A DNA stretch of 64,000 nt from Diogma glabrata (Eukaryota > Arthropoda > Insecta > Diptera > Cylindrotomidae): NCBI GenBank assembly GCA_963693315.1, contig OY856186.1, positions 281,288,346-281,352,345 of the forward strand. Direction: 5' to 3'. Below, piece after piece: positions 35,041 through 46,249 of this stretch. A program made the position numbers and the translations under genes. Under the pieces are notes generated by a model. The model made no database searches and was not told where the DNA came from. It saw nothing but the letters and a program-made list of their open reading frames with translations. Positions within the stretch are counted from its first letter, which is position 1. Each line of letters starts with the position of its first letter.

Positions 35041-36166
35041 AGCATTCACCAGCTCTACGTTGATTTCAGGCAAGCATATGATAGTATCATCCGCGACAAC
35101 CTTTGGTCCGCACTCATATGCCTTGGTATCCCAGAGAAACTTGTTTCTCTGTGCAAACTCACAACATCGGGATCAAATTGTAGGATAGTAAACGAAGGGT
35201 CAGTTTCTGATCCTTTCGATATAACATCAGGTGTTCGACAAGGTGATGCACTCGCGCCTGTACTGTTTAATTTGGCGCTAGAGTACGCGATAAGAAAAAG
35301 CCGAATTGAGACGCAAAACTGCATATATAATAAATCTAGTCAAGTTCTTGGCTACGCAGATGATATTGTGCTTCTCGGACGTAGAACGGGCGATATTAAA
35401 GATAGTCTCTCTCAGCTTGAAAGAAATGCTAAACGACTTGGATTATGCATCAACACCGGCAAGACTAAAGTGCTAACAACATCTAAGAACATACCTCCCG
35501 GATATCTGGATACTGGCGACTACGAAGTGGAACGCGTGGAAAACTTCAAATACCTCGGGTCTGTAATAACATCGTCAAATGACATGCAGGCAGATATCAA
35601 AGCCGTGTCTCTGCCGCATACAGAGTTTTCTACGCATACTCAAAACTTCTGCGATCAAAACATCTTTCACGGTCGTATAAGCTCACACTTTACAAAACAT
35701 TAATTCGACCTGTGCTTACATTTGGAAGTGAAAGCTGGACACTGACTTCCTCCGATTGTAGAATTTTATCAACAGTCGAGAGGAAGGTCATACGAACAAT
35801 TTATGGTCCATGTAAAGTTGCTGAAAATCAGTATAGAATCCGAATGAATCACGAAATCAGACAGCTTCTTGGAGGCTGCGATGTAATCGGATTCATTAAA
35901 TCTAACCGGATCAGATGGTTTGGTCATGTAGAAAGGGCTCCATTAGAAAGAATGATAAAAAAAGCGTCCCAACAACAACCAGCTGGTGTTCGTCGAAGAG
36001 GAAGACCTAGACAACGCTGGCGTGATGACATCATCCAAGACCTTCGTGATATAGGATGTCGAAACTGGGGTCAACTGGTCATGGAACGAGATGATTGGAA
36101 GCTTATTGCACAGACGGCAAAATCCCTCCATGGGATGTAAACGCCAGAGAGAGAGAGAGAGAGAGA
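35041..36166 (+). mobile_element. 5'-truncated non-LTR retroelement with 12-bp target duplication and GA-repeat tail
   Basis: GTACAACAACCC occurs immediately before (35029-35040) and immediately after (36167-36178) the element, marking target-primed insertion into an R540 copy. The element ends in a GA microsatellite (about 36147-36166) in place of poly(A). It begins inside the RT domain, so it is a dead-on-arrival copy. Confidence 0.85.
35052..36140 (+). pseudogene. Reverse transcriptase fragment of a non-LTR element
   Basis: The frame opens within RT at HQLYVDFRQAYDSI. It continues with GVRQGDALAPVLFNLALE and the catalytic box GYADDIVLLG (about 35350-35380), then the thumb motif VENFKYLGSVIT. 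A single-base deletion near 35603 shifts the frame, after which coding resumes as TLIRPVLTFGSESWTL and the C-terminal RIRWFGHVERAP...RRRGRPRQRWRDD region, ending with TAA at 36138-36140. The upstream endonuclease and N-terminal RT are missing. Proteins of this type are abundant in insect genomes as endonuclease-reverse transcriptases. The exact clade is uncertain. It was probably recently inserted, as one lesion is all that is visible. Confidence 0.85.
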
Positions 36167-36290
36167 GTACAACAACCCCACGTATTTCAGTCCCTGCTGT
36201 TGGCATATTAGTTCAAGAGTTGACGAATGCCTCAATAACTTGCATGAGAGAGATGAGAAGTTCGAACCAAAACATTTGGAATATTGAAAT

Positions 36291-37079
36291 ATTTGCAGGA
36301 TGAAATTCTGCTTTTGTCGATGACACATCAAATATATTTACCGTTTCAAATCGATCCCGTATAAAAGTGTTTATTAACGATTATTTAACGATATATAGAG
36401 AAGCAGACATGGAATGTGAAACGGATGATCGAATTTCTCACACTGCTGCGGAACATATTATGTTAGTGTAATAATCGATGAAGAAGAAATAATTATTTTG
36501 AGATATTATTCGTTAATTTTGTGGTGAATATAAATTATTTGAATACTGATTTATGTTGCCACAAAGTGTTCCTTCTAAAAATCAGTAAATCGGTTGGTAA
36601 ATTCTTTCTTAAAATTTCAATATGGTTTATTTATATTGAGGAGTTTTAGACTTCTTATTCTTTTGCTAATTTAAATTGTATTGATACTTGGAGCTGTGGT
36701 TTTAAAACGTAAAACCTAGTTATCATCATGGCATTTTTGCCTATCTAGAAATCAAAGATGTATGTTTATAATTTACAGTAATTAGCACAACAATGACAAA
36801 AACTTGTCGGCATATTCTACATTATGGATTTTGTTGAATCAATTTTTTCCGCAGTGGTGGAACCCGTATGCGCACAAAAATGTCTCAACAAACATCTCCG
36901 TAATAATTAAAACTTGCGTCAAAAACGACATTTATTCTACAACAACCTATTTAAACAACATTCAATCTGCAATAACATAATGTTTTCAACTGTTTTTGTT
37001 AGTTGGGCGTAGCTAAAGCTGGAAAGAATCATATTACATGTCCAATTTCATGTTGAATTACATTTCATGTTACACAAAC
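36291..37079. other. AT-rich DNA, nothing recognised
   Basis: No gene or strong repeat could be supported. Confidence 0.4.
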
Positions 37080-37640
37080 AATTAATTTTTTTTTGTTTCA
37101 AATGTTTTTAATCAAATTATTTTCTATTTTGTGCTGCTTTTTTTCAAAAAATTCGGTAAAAAAATATAAGAAAATGATTCTTTTGACATACTTAATGATA
37201 TATTTTTGTTGACACACTTATAATACAATAATCAAGATTCTGGTCTCACACACCAATGCCGATCATCAAGAATTCTCCACATTCAATGTTACTATCCTAT
37301 TATCATTTTAAGGGAACGGTTTTTGGTAAAAATATGCAAATTTGCCGTTTTTGACATACTAACAATACAGTTATCGAAGAGATCATCCTTTCGGTTCTTA
37401 CCATCAACGAAACATATTTTTAGAAAAATTTTTTTTTTTTAATCGCCTCAGTGATTTTCTTGTTTTTGTCGGTTGTAACGAACGGCCGACAGACAGATTA
37501 GTCAGTTTTTTTTTGCTTTTTTAGAATCGTTATGACCTAAAACGTCGAGAAATTCGAAATAAAATGGTGGTAAGATTTTGAATTTTGACTCGAGATAAGA
37601 ATACTTATTTCACTCAAACCGAAGTAATTCTTAGAATTGG
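37080..37640. repeat. Relative of the 20306-21952 insertion, single-unit form
   Basis: It follows the same order as 20885-21952: a TTTTTTCAAAAAATTCGGTAAAAAAA unit, CACACTTATAATACAATAATC, CCxATCATCAAGAATTCTCC, GCxGACAGACAGA, AGTCAGTTTTTTTTTGCTT, AAAACGTCGAGAAAT, and the end motif ACCGAAGTAAT. Only one copy of the ~141-bp unit is present. Confidence 0.65.
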
Positions 37641-40315
37641 TAAATTGGTAGTTGGAATTGTTAATTAAGATTAAATGGCTAAAATTCATTCTGTTACTTT
37701 ATAATTATTTATATGTTGAATTTTTAGATACATTTGCAAATATATTTTTTCTGTGTACAAATAAAATCTAAATCAAATAAAATCTAAATCAATATTTATG
37801 TGATTTATAAAATAAGTAAGGATTCAAAAATATGTTTTACATAATTCTTTGTTTCGAATACAGCCAAGGATCTAGTTTTAGTCAAAAACATATCCACAAC
37901 ATCCCTCAACAAAATTTTAACTTTTCTGTTAAATTTATAATAAACAAACAAAACTTTTCCTCTAAAACAGACATTTTACAAATTTCAGCAAAATTTTCGG
38001 ATGAAAAAAAAAACAAAAAATAAAAAGCAGAAAATTATTTCCGTTTTTCTTGAAAATATCTGTTTCAATATTTCCTATCAATTCCGTTTCAGTCTTTATT
38101 TTTATATTGTCTGACTCAAAAGAAACCATTCACTGCAGTTTAGTTCGTATTCAATTTTTTCTTATATATATTATTTGAGGATTTTTAGCCAAATCGTCAA
38201 CATAATCTTGTCTGTGATGTTAATAAGATCACATAAATTTTAAAGACATAAAATAAATAGAAAATCGGCAATAAAATCTGTCTCGCGACATCTAACATCC
38301 CTGCTCACATCAACCAAAATATTTTCTTCTTTTTATTGTAATTTTATTAAGGATTGTGGGTGGATATCATCGAATAGTTTTTTAGCTGAATTATATTATT
38401 AACTTTTGTTTTTGTTTCGTATATAGTAAAAGTATAAAGTTTTAGTTTATTATCTGTTTTATGAGACGAAGAAAATGAGTAACACAAAGAAGTTTATCGA
38501 ATTTGAAGTTTTGGAATAAAGTTGAGTTATTTCTGCAATTTTTAATTTAAATTTATTACATACTATTGGTCATTTTTATCTTCTAAGTAATTTAGTTTTA
38601 TTACAATAAACTAATTTATTCATTGAACTTTTTATAGTTGGAATTTTTTTATTTTTATACCAATTTGATGTTCATTTTCCAAATTTGATATAATCTTATT
38701 TACAGTTTTGAAATTCTCCAACAAATTTCATAAAATATTTAGTTTTTTCACCCTCTCACTCTTACAAGAAGAGTTTTTTCTTTACTACACAGAGTCCACT
38801 CTGAAAGATATATAAAAATTTTAAAATTTTTTAATGAAATCCGAACATCTCATTCTTTGTCAAGAATACTTGTTCCATAATCAACATAAAAATTCATTAC
38901 GTCTACATGAGTTTTCACAAATTTAATGACAACATTAAAAAACTAAAACTAATTTTATATTTAATGTTCTAAAATAATTAATTAGAATTATTTCCTAATT
39001 TATTCAACATACACAATTTGTACATTAAAACGAAGAAAAACTGAAAAATTATGAAAATTAAATAGAAAACAATTATGTTCAACGCCATCAAGTCGCGACA
39101 ATGTCAACATTTTATTTTATCATTTATTAAAATTCTTTTGAATTTTTTTTTTATGTTGGAACATATAACAACAAAAAAACATACTAATATAAATGAAAAA
39201 GAAAATGAGGAAAACTAGAAAAATTTATAAGGAAAATTTTCTAATTTTTTAGTAATTTAAAAAGAATTATTATCAAATGTTTGTCAACAACAGAGTGTAA
39301 AGGAGAAAATTATTTCGGAATTTTAATTAATGCAGTTGTTGGAATTTTAATTTGGGCAAAGTTGTACATTGTTTAAGTTTGAGGTACTTTAAAAGTGTAT
39401 TGTATTAGGTTCGAGAAATAAACCTCGATGATTTATCTTTTAATCGATTTATCCGGACTTAATCCAAGCATTAATAAATTTATCTTGTACTCGGTTTTCC
39501 ATGTTACACCAACTAGATAAATGTATTTGACTGTAAGTATTTTTTATGTAGTTTTTTCGAATTAAGCAATGTTTCATCATTTTTTTTTTTGGAATAAAAC
39601 TAAGTGCCAGATCTGCAGTTCCTCGTGACAGCCATTCTACCTTACCAGCCGTATTACATTAAAGTAATAGTTAACAGCCAAGCTAAAGTTAATGCAACAA
39701 TCGTCCTAAATATGTAGTTCCTAAAAGTAAAACTAAAAATAAAGAAAAATTATTTCAGGCGGATCAAGTTTTATGGTTATATACTTACCTTATTTGTTTA
39801 ATCGTTTGTATCCTGAATTAATTAGTTAAAATCAAGTAAGGGGTAATTTGTTTTCCAGTACTTCAAGCTCAAAAGCTCAAGTTCAAGTTCAGAAAGTTCA
39901 AAAACTTTATTCACATTTAAATTGAAAAATAAATTTTGTTTTCACGATTTTATATGCACGGTACAACTTTCGTTTACAATTAATTAATTTCACATTCCAC
40001 TTAAACTATTGTAATTTTTTTTATATCTTTACCATCGCAGGTCTAAAATAAAACTAACTAATTTTACTAGAGGGAATTTCTTATAAACAACTCTGCATAA
40101 TTTCTCGATTATTCAAGTTCACTTCCGATTATTCGAGGTCAATCGTAGAATATTCGATAACATTATTTTTACCTAATATGTTGATTAAATTCATAAAATC
40201 TTTCAATGTTATTTCATTTTGACCCTGATTCTAAGAAACGAATGTGACCTTGATTTTGCTTTTGAAATATTGTTTATTGAAAATTAAGGTTTTGCATTTC
40301 ATTGCGTCTATGTAG
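37641..40315. other. AT-rich DNA, nothing recognised
   Basis: No coding region, RNA gene or strong repeat was found on either strand. Confidence 0.4.
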
Positions 40316-40560
40316 AATCGTAGCAATATTAATGCATATGTGGACTTTAATCATTGAGGAAGATAGTGAATCACATGGTTTAAGATTATGCCACTAACTG
40401 GATTATGGGCCAATGGCAACCCAATTTTTATTTTGTTCGTCCAAATTTTTCTATACAGCTTGCCATCTTTTCATTTTATTTTTATTTCTTTTATTGAATC
40501 ATGAAATATTGCCCTATGTGATATTTTGTTAAATGTGTAATGAAGAATGGACATATTGCT
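40316..40560 (-). repeat. R540 dispersed repeat, internal fragment
   Basis: TGTGGACTTTAATCATTGAG, CTGGATTATGGGCCA and AAATATTGCCCTATGTGATA align with 52580-52760 (plus-strand text). The fragment lacks both ends. Confidence 0.6.
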
Positions 40561-40891
40561 ATTAATATCAATAGGAAGACATCGGGCTGCGCGCCTTGAG
40601 ATTTTAACTTCCAGCTAGCGAAAGTCCTTTGGATCCGAAAATGAACGTCCCCATTCCAATAATCAATATGCACGCATTCGAGAATGTACCTACAGACCAA
40701 GAAAAAATTTGAGCAGAAGAGACTCTGAAGACTGTAGCCGCGAAGAAGGCTAGAGGTTAATTGTTTTTTCACTTCAGTGGTTAAGATTTTTTGTAGATAA
40801 AAATTGTTCGAAAAAATAATGAACAATTTGAATTTTAGTAGTACAGAAAATTTTTAAAATATAATATCTCAAGAACACGAATACACACCTC

Positions 40892-41337
40892 TATAATAAC
40901 TTTGGTTGTTTGTCTTACACAAAGGCTCAAGCTCATTTGGTAAGAAACTCAGATGATAGACTAAAATATTATTTTAATTGTAATCAAGAATTTAAATAAA
41001 CATATTTCTTAATTTCCAAATTTGTTTTTATTTGATACGTTTCGATGATTTTTTGTCATCCTTTTCAATCAATCTACAAATTCTAGAAAATACATTGGAA
41101 TTATTTTTATGTTATTAAAAAATAATTTTTGTTTTTTGGAATTAATCTAAATTATAATGGTTACTAATGTAAAAAAACTTACAATATTTTCCTAAATGTG
41201 TAAAAGACGTTGTTCACTATAATTATTCTATTATGTTAGGTTAATTAAAATCACAAAGACAAGAAACACAATAAAAGAATTTTCTAAATTATCAAAAAAC
41301 AAGAAGAACTGATACATTTAAACTAATTAGAGATTAA
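40892..41337. repeat. Left pLTR of the Penelope-like element
   Basis: It is the reverse complement of 41922-42366 from TATAATAACTTTGGTTG to CTAATTAGAGATTA, with only a few differences. Confidence 0.85.
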
Positions 41338-41469
41338 ATAAATATGATTAAAAATTACAAATTAATTGTAATAATTGATAAAGAGAGTTTGGAGGTCAAT
41401 GATCTTTTTTCAGAGTTATATCTATTTTTTTTTCCTTTTTTTAATATTATGTTTTTTCTCTCATTGGAA

Positions 41470-41893
41470 TCAAGATGTGTGGGTATTTTTTCTGTTTACC
41501 TTTTGATTATTCATCACTATTTCAATCATTTGGGCATAAGATTTGCTAAGATTTTCCGTATCCATTCTGAAATTTACGGCTTTTTTATTTGCACTTATAA
41601 ATAACATTTCTTTTATGGTACGTTTGGTTTTATTACGGTCAAAGGACAGAATTTTTGGATCATCAAAATCAAAGCTGTGTCCAGTTTGGATCGAATGTTG
41701 AACCGCAGCAGTTCCCTGGAGGTTTACATGTTTTTGTTTACTGTCAAGTTTGTGTTGTTTCATTCTGGTTTTAAGTTTTTGACCGGTCATTCCTAAGTAA
41801 GAACCATCACAATTATTGCATCTTATTTCATAAATTAGATTTGTTTTCTCCATTTTTGTCGTGGAGTCTTTGTTGGTGGTGTAAATTTTGTTG
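41470..41893 (-). CDS. GIY-YIG endonuclease domain of a Penelope-like element (C-terminal fragment)
   Basis: The minus-strand frame is open from about 41893 (VNKIYTTNKDSTTK) through an internal ATG at 41853 to the stop at 41470-41472, ~127 codons after the ATG. NLIYEIRCNNCDGSYLGMTG is the GIY-YIG core in the Penelope form (IY...YxG). It is followed by the conserved Arg in KLKTRMKQH, GHSFDFDDPKIL, and KRTIKEMLFI carrying the catalytic-type Glu. In full elements this domain follows RT and makes the nick used for target-primed insertion. There is no RT upstream, so it cannot act as a whole element. It lies between the two inverted pLTRs. The frame itself shows no stops. Confidence 0.8.
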
Positions 41894-41921
41894 ACACTTT
41901 GTCTCTAATTAGTTTAATTAG

Positions 41922-42366
41922 TTAATCTCTAATTAGTTTAAATGTATCAGTTCTTCTTGTTTTTTGATAATTTAGAAAATTCTTTTATTGTGTTTCTTGT
42001 CTTTGTGATTTTAATTAACCTAACATAATAGAATAATTATAGTGAACAACGTCTTTTACACATTTAGGAAAATATTGTAAGTTTTTTTACATTAGTAACC
42101 ATTATAATTTAGATTAATTCCAAAAAACAAAAATTATTTTTTAATAACATAAAAATAATTCCAATGTATTTTCTAGAATTTGTAGATTGATTGAAAAGGA
42201 TGACAAAAAATCATCGAAACGTATCAAATAAAAACAAATTTGGAAATTAAGAAATATGTTTATTTAAATTCTTGATTACAATTAAAATAATATTTTAGTC
42301 TATCATCTGAGTTTCTTACCAAATGAGCTGAGCCTTTGTGTAAGACAAACAACCAAAGTTATTATA
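41922..42366. repeat. Right pLTR of the Penelope-like element
   Basis: Inverse copy of 40892-41337. Just before it (41903-41921) CTCTAATTAGTTTAATTAG is a partial extra copy of its inner edge. Confidence 0.85.
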
Positions 42367-42873
42367 AACTATAGACTAAAATACATCTTAAAATTTAAAT
42401 TTATTTAATTTTTACGGTTGTGTTAAACATTTATAAAAAAACACACCTCTATGTTAATTTGAATTATATTAGAGTAAGGATAAAACTGTTTTTAAAAAAA
42501 ATTCAATTGATCTTCCACCCTAGCGCCATCTTTAAAAACGTTTTTTAACATTTTAGTTTTAAAATTCACTACAAAAACAATTAATTAATTTTTTTCCAAA
42601 CGAATAACTTATCACCTACCAAACAAAAAAAAGTTTGTTGGTATAGCCTCGGTATAGCCTTTCTTGAGCAATTTAATTTCAAAGTTACATCGGATTGGCA
42701 GAATTTTAATTTTTCATGCATGTCATTTTTCATGTTTTTTTTCTAACTATGCTCAAACTAGGCACTTTAAAAAATTCCAAAATAATTTGTAATTTTTTTT
42801 TGCCAAGTTTCAGGAAAATCAAAAATGGCCAGGTATTCACAACTCGGTCTAGAACAAGTTTTACTTAAAAATC
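42367..42873. other. AT-rich DNA leading into the nonamer satellite
   Basis: No gene is seen. The segment at 42846-42880 (TCTAGAACAAGTTTTACTTA then AAATCAAATATTGAAATG) is a diverged copy of the marker block found inside the satellite, so it may be the ancestral unit. Confidence 0.45.
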
Positions 42874-45800
42874 AAATATTGAAATGTTTCAAATGTTTCA
42901 AATGATTCAAATGTTTCAAATGTTTCAAATGTTTCAAATGTTTCAAATGTTTTAAATGTTTCAAATGTTTCTTCTAGAACACGGTTTTCTTAGAAATCAA
43001 TTATTGATAATATTCAAATGATTCAGATGTTTCTTTCACATGTTCAAATGTCTCAAATGTTTCAAACGTTCCAAATAATTAAAATTTTTCAAATGTTTCA
43101 AATGTTTCCCATGCTTGAAATGTCTCAAATTTTGCAAGTGATTCTAACTTTTCAAATAATTTGAATGTTTCAAATGTTTAAAATGTTTCAAATGTTTCAA
43201 ATAGTTCAAATGTTTCAAATGTTTCAAATGTTTCAAATGTTTCAAATGTTTCAAATGTTTCAAATGTTTCAAATGTTTCAAATGTTTTAAATGTTTCAAA
43301 TGTTTCAAATGTTTCAAATGTTTCAAATGTTTCAAATATTTAAAAATTTTCAAATGTTTCAAATGTTTCAAATGCCTCAAATGATTCAAATGATTCAAAC
43401 ATTTCAAATGTTTTAAATGTTTCAAATGATTCAAATGTTTCTTTCAAATTTTTCAATTGTCTTAATTGATTCAAACGTTTCAAATGTTTCAAATCTTTCA
43501 AATGTTTCAAATGATTCAAATGTTTCCATGTTTAAAATGTTTCAAATGTTTCTTCTAGAACACGTTTTCTTAAAAATCATATATTGAAATATTTCACATG
43601 TTTCAAATGATTCAAATGTTTCTTTCAAACGTTTCATATGATTCAAACGTTTCATATGATTGAAATGATTCAAATGTTTTAAAAGTTTCAAATGATTCAA
43701 ATGTTTCTTGCAAATTCTTCAAATGTCTCAAATGATTCAATCTTTTCAAATGTTTCAAATCTTTCAAATGTTTCAAATGATTCAAATGTTTCAAATGTTT
43801 CAAATGTTTTAAATGTTTCAAATGTTTCTTCTAGAACACGTTTTTCTTAAAAATCAATTATTCAAATGTTTCAAATAATTTCAAATGTTTCTCTCACATG
43901 TTTCAAATGTCTCAAATGATTCAAAAACTTCAAATATTTTAAATGTTTCAAAGGTTTCCAATGTTTCAAATGTTTTAAATGTCTCAAATTGGTCAAGTGA
44001 TTCAAAGTTATCAAATTTCAAATATTTCAAACGTTTCAATTGTTTCAAATGTTTCAAATGTTTCAAATGCTTCAAATGTTTCAAATTTTTCAAATGATTC
44101 AAATGTTTCAAATGCTTCAAATGATTCAAATGTTACAAATGTTTCAAATATTTCAAATGATTAAAATGATTCAAATTTTTCAAATGTTGTAAATGTTTCA
44201 AATGATTCAAATGTTTCAATTGTTTTAATTGCTTCAAATGTTTCAAATTTTTCAAATGCTTTAAATGTTTCAAATGTTTCAAATGATTCAAATGTTTCTT
44301 TAAAATTTTTCAACTGTCTTAATTGATTCAAACGTTACAAATGTTTCAAATCTTTCAAATGTTTCAAATGTTTTAAAAGTTTCAAATAATTCAAATGTTT
44401 CTTGCAAATTCTTCAAATGTCTCAAATGATTCAATCTTTTCAAATGTTTCAAATCTTTCAAATGTTTCAAATGATTCAAATGTTTCAAATGTTTCAAATG
44501 TTTTAAATGTTTCAAATGTTTCTTCTAGAACACGTTTTTCTTAAAAATCAATTATTCAAATGTTTCAAATCTTTCAAATGTTTCTTTCACATGTTTCAAA
44601 GGTCTCAAAGGATTCAAAAACTTCAAATTTTTTAAATGTACCAGAGGTTTCAAATGTTTTAAATGTCTCAAATTGGTCAAGTGATTCAAAGTTATCAAAT
44701 TTTTCAAATGTTTCAAATTTTTCAAATGTTTCAAATGTTTCAAATATTTCAAACGTTTCAAATTTTTAAAATTTTTCAAATGTTTGAAAATGTTTCAAAT
44801 GCTTCAAATGATTCAAATGTTTCAAATGTTTCAAATATTTCAAATGATTAAAATGATTCAAATTTTTCAAATGTTGTAAATGTTTCAAATGATTCAAATG
44901 TTTTAATTGTTTTAATTGCTTCAAATGTTTCAAATTTTTCAAATGTTTTAAATGTTTCAAATGTCTCAAATGATTCAAATGATTCAACTGTTCCAAATGT
45001 TTTAAATGTTTCAAATGATTCAAATGTTTCTTTCAAATGATTCAAATATTTCTTTCAAATTTTCCAATAGTCTCAAATGATTCAAACGTTTCAAATTTTT
45101 TAAATCTTTCAAATGTTTCAAATGGTTCAAATGTTTCAAATGTTTCAAATGTTTCAAATGTTTTAAATGTTTCAAATGTTTCTTCTAGATTCTAGAACAC
45201 GTTTTCTTAAAAATAAAATATTGAAATGTTTCAAATGTTGCAAATTGTTCAAATGTTTCAAACATTTCAAATGTTTTAAATGTTTCAAATGCTTATAATG
45301 TTTTTTTCAAGCTTTGAAACGCTGTTTCAAATAATTGTTAAAGAATTGTTTGAAACATTTAACAAATTTTAAACATTTGAATCATTTATCAAATGTTTAA
45401 AATTTGTTAAATGTTTCAAACAATTCAAATGTTTCATATGTTTCAAATGTTACAAATGTTTCATGTTTTAAATGTTTCAAATTCAATTATTTCAAAAGAT
45501 TCAAATGTTTCAAAATTTTTCAAATTTTTCAAATGATTGAATTATTTCTAAAAAAATATAAATAAATTTTAAAAATATTTCTAATGTTTCCAACGTTTTA
45601 AATGTTTCAAATGTTTCAAACGTTTCAAATGTTTTAAATGCTTTAAATATTTCAAATGTATTAAACTTTTGAATGTTTCAAATGTTTAAAATATAAATTT
45701 CAAATAGTTAACTGTTTGAAATTATTCAAATGTAATAAAAGTTTCAAATGATTTCAAATGTTTTAAATGTTTCAAATGGTTCAATTGTATAAAATATTTT

Positions 45801-46190
45801 AAATATTTCTTTCAAACGTTTCAAATGTTTCAAATATTTCAAATGTTTCAAATATTTCAAATGTTTCAAATGTTTTAAATGTTCCAAATGTTTCAAATGT
45901 TTCAAATGTTTCGTATGTTTAAAATGTTTCAAATGATTCAAATGTTTTAAATATTTTAAATGTTTAAATTGCTTAAAATATTTTAAATGTTTTAAAATTT
46001 TTAAACGTTTCAAATGCTTGAAATGTTTCAAATGTTTTAAATGTTTCAAATGTTTCAACTGTTTCAAATGTTTTAAATGTTTCAAATATTTCAAATGTTT
46101 CAAATGTTTCAAATGTTTCAAATGTTTCAAATGTTTCAAATAGTTCAAATGTTTCAAATGTTTCAAATTTTTTTTTAAATGTTTCAAATG
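42874..46190. repeat. TTTCAAATG nonamer satellite with higher-order structure
   Basis: Over 3.3 kb the unit TTTCAAATG and variants (ATTCAAATG, TTTTAAATG, TCTCAAATG) repeats head to tail. A non-nonamer marker, CTTCTAGAACACGTTTTTCT followed by TAAAAATCAATTATT or close variants, interrupts it at about 42971, 43552, 43828, 44522 and 45182. The block at about 43690-44380 is repeated at about 44384-45080 (period ~693 bp), sharing the same variant order. Long open frames of NHLKHLK- or FETFE-type peptide are artefacts of the 9-nt period. Confidence 0.95.
45343..45426. repeat. Perfect 38-bp inverted repeat, 8-nt loop
   Basis: Arms 45343-45380 and 45389-45426 are exact reverse complements separated by ATCATTTA. 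The left arm holds the nonamer in reversed orientation, unlike the rest of the array. Confidence 0.95.
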
Positions 46191-46249
46191 CAAGTCAAGG
46201 ATACTGTACTGATGCTTTACTTTCTTTTTGGCTGGGTGTAACATATATG

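Larger units (their letters stand above)
35012..36290 (-). repeat. R540 dispersed repeat split by a retroelement
   Basis: The 3'-end motif (GTCTACGGGTACAACAACCC) is at 35021-35040 and its continuation (CACGTATTTCAGTCCCTGCTGTTGGCATATT) is at 36179-36209. The 1.1-kb RT-bearing insert lies between, with the junction sequence duplicated. Confidence 0.7.
40892..42366 (-). mobile_element. Penelope-like element, 5'-truncated, with inverted terminal copies (pLTRs)
   Basis: Two ~446-bp copies, 40892-41337 and 41922-42366, are near-perfect reverse complements and flank a GIY-YIG endonuclease coding segment. Penelope-like elements characteristically carry pseudo-LTRs in tandem or inverted order and encode RT followed by GIY-YIG. 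The RT part is missing, so this is a truncated insertion. The near identity of the arms points to a fairly recent event. Confidence 0.8.

Noticed and set aside
43144..46244. Many open frames encoding NHLKHLK-, FETFE- or SNVSN-type peptides
   Set aside because: A 9-nt repeat keeps frames open automatically; there is no independent coding signal.
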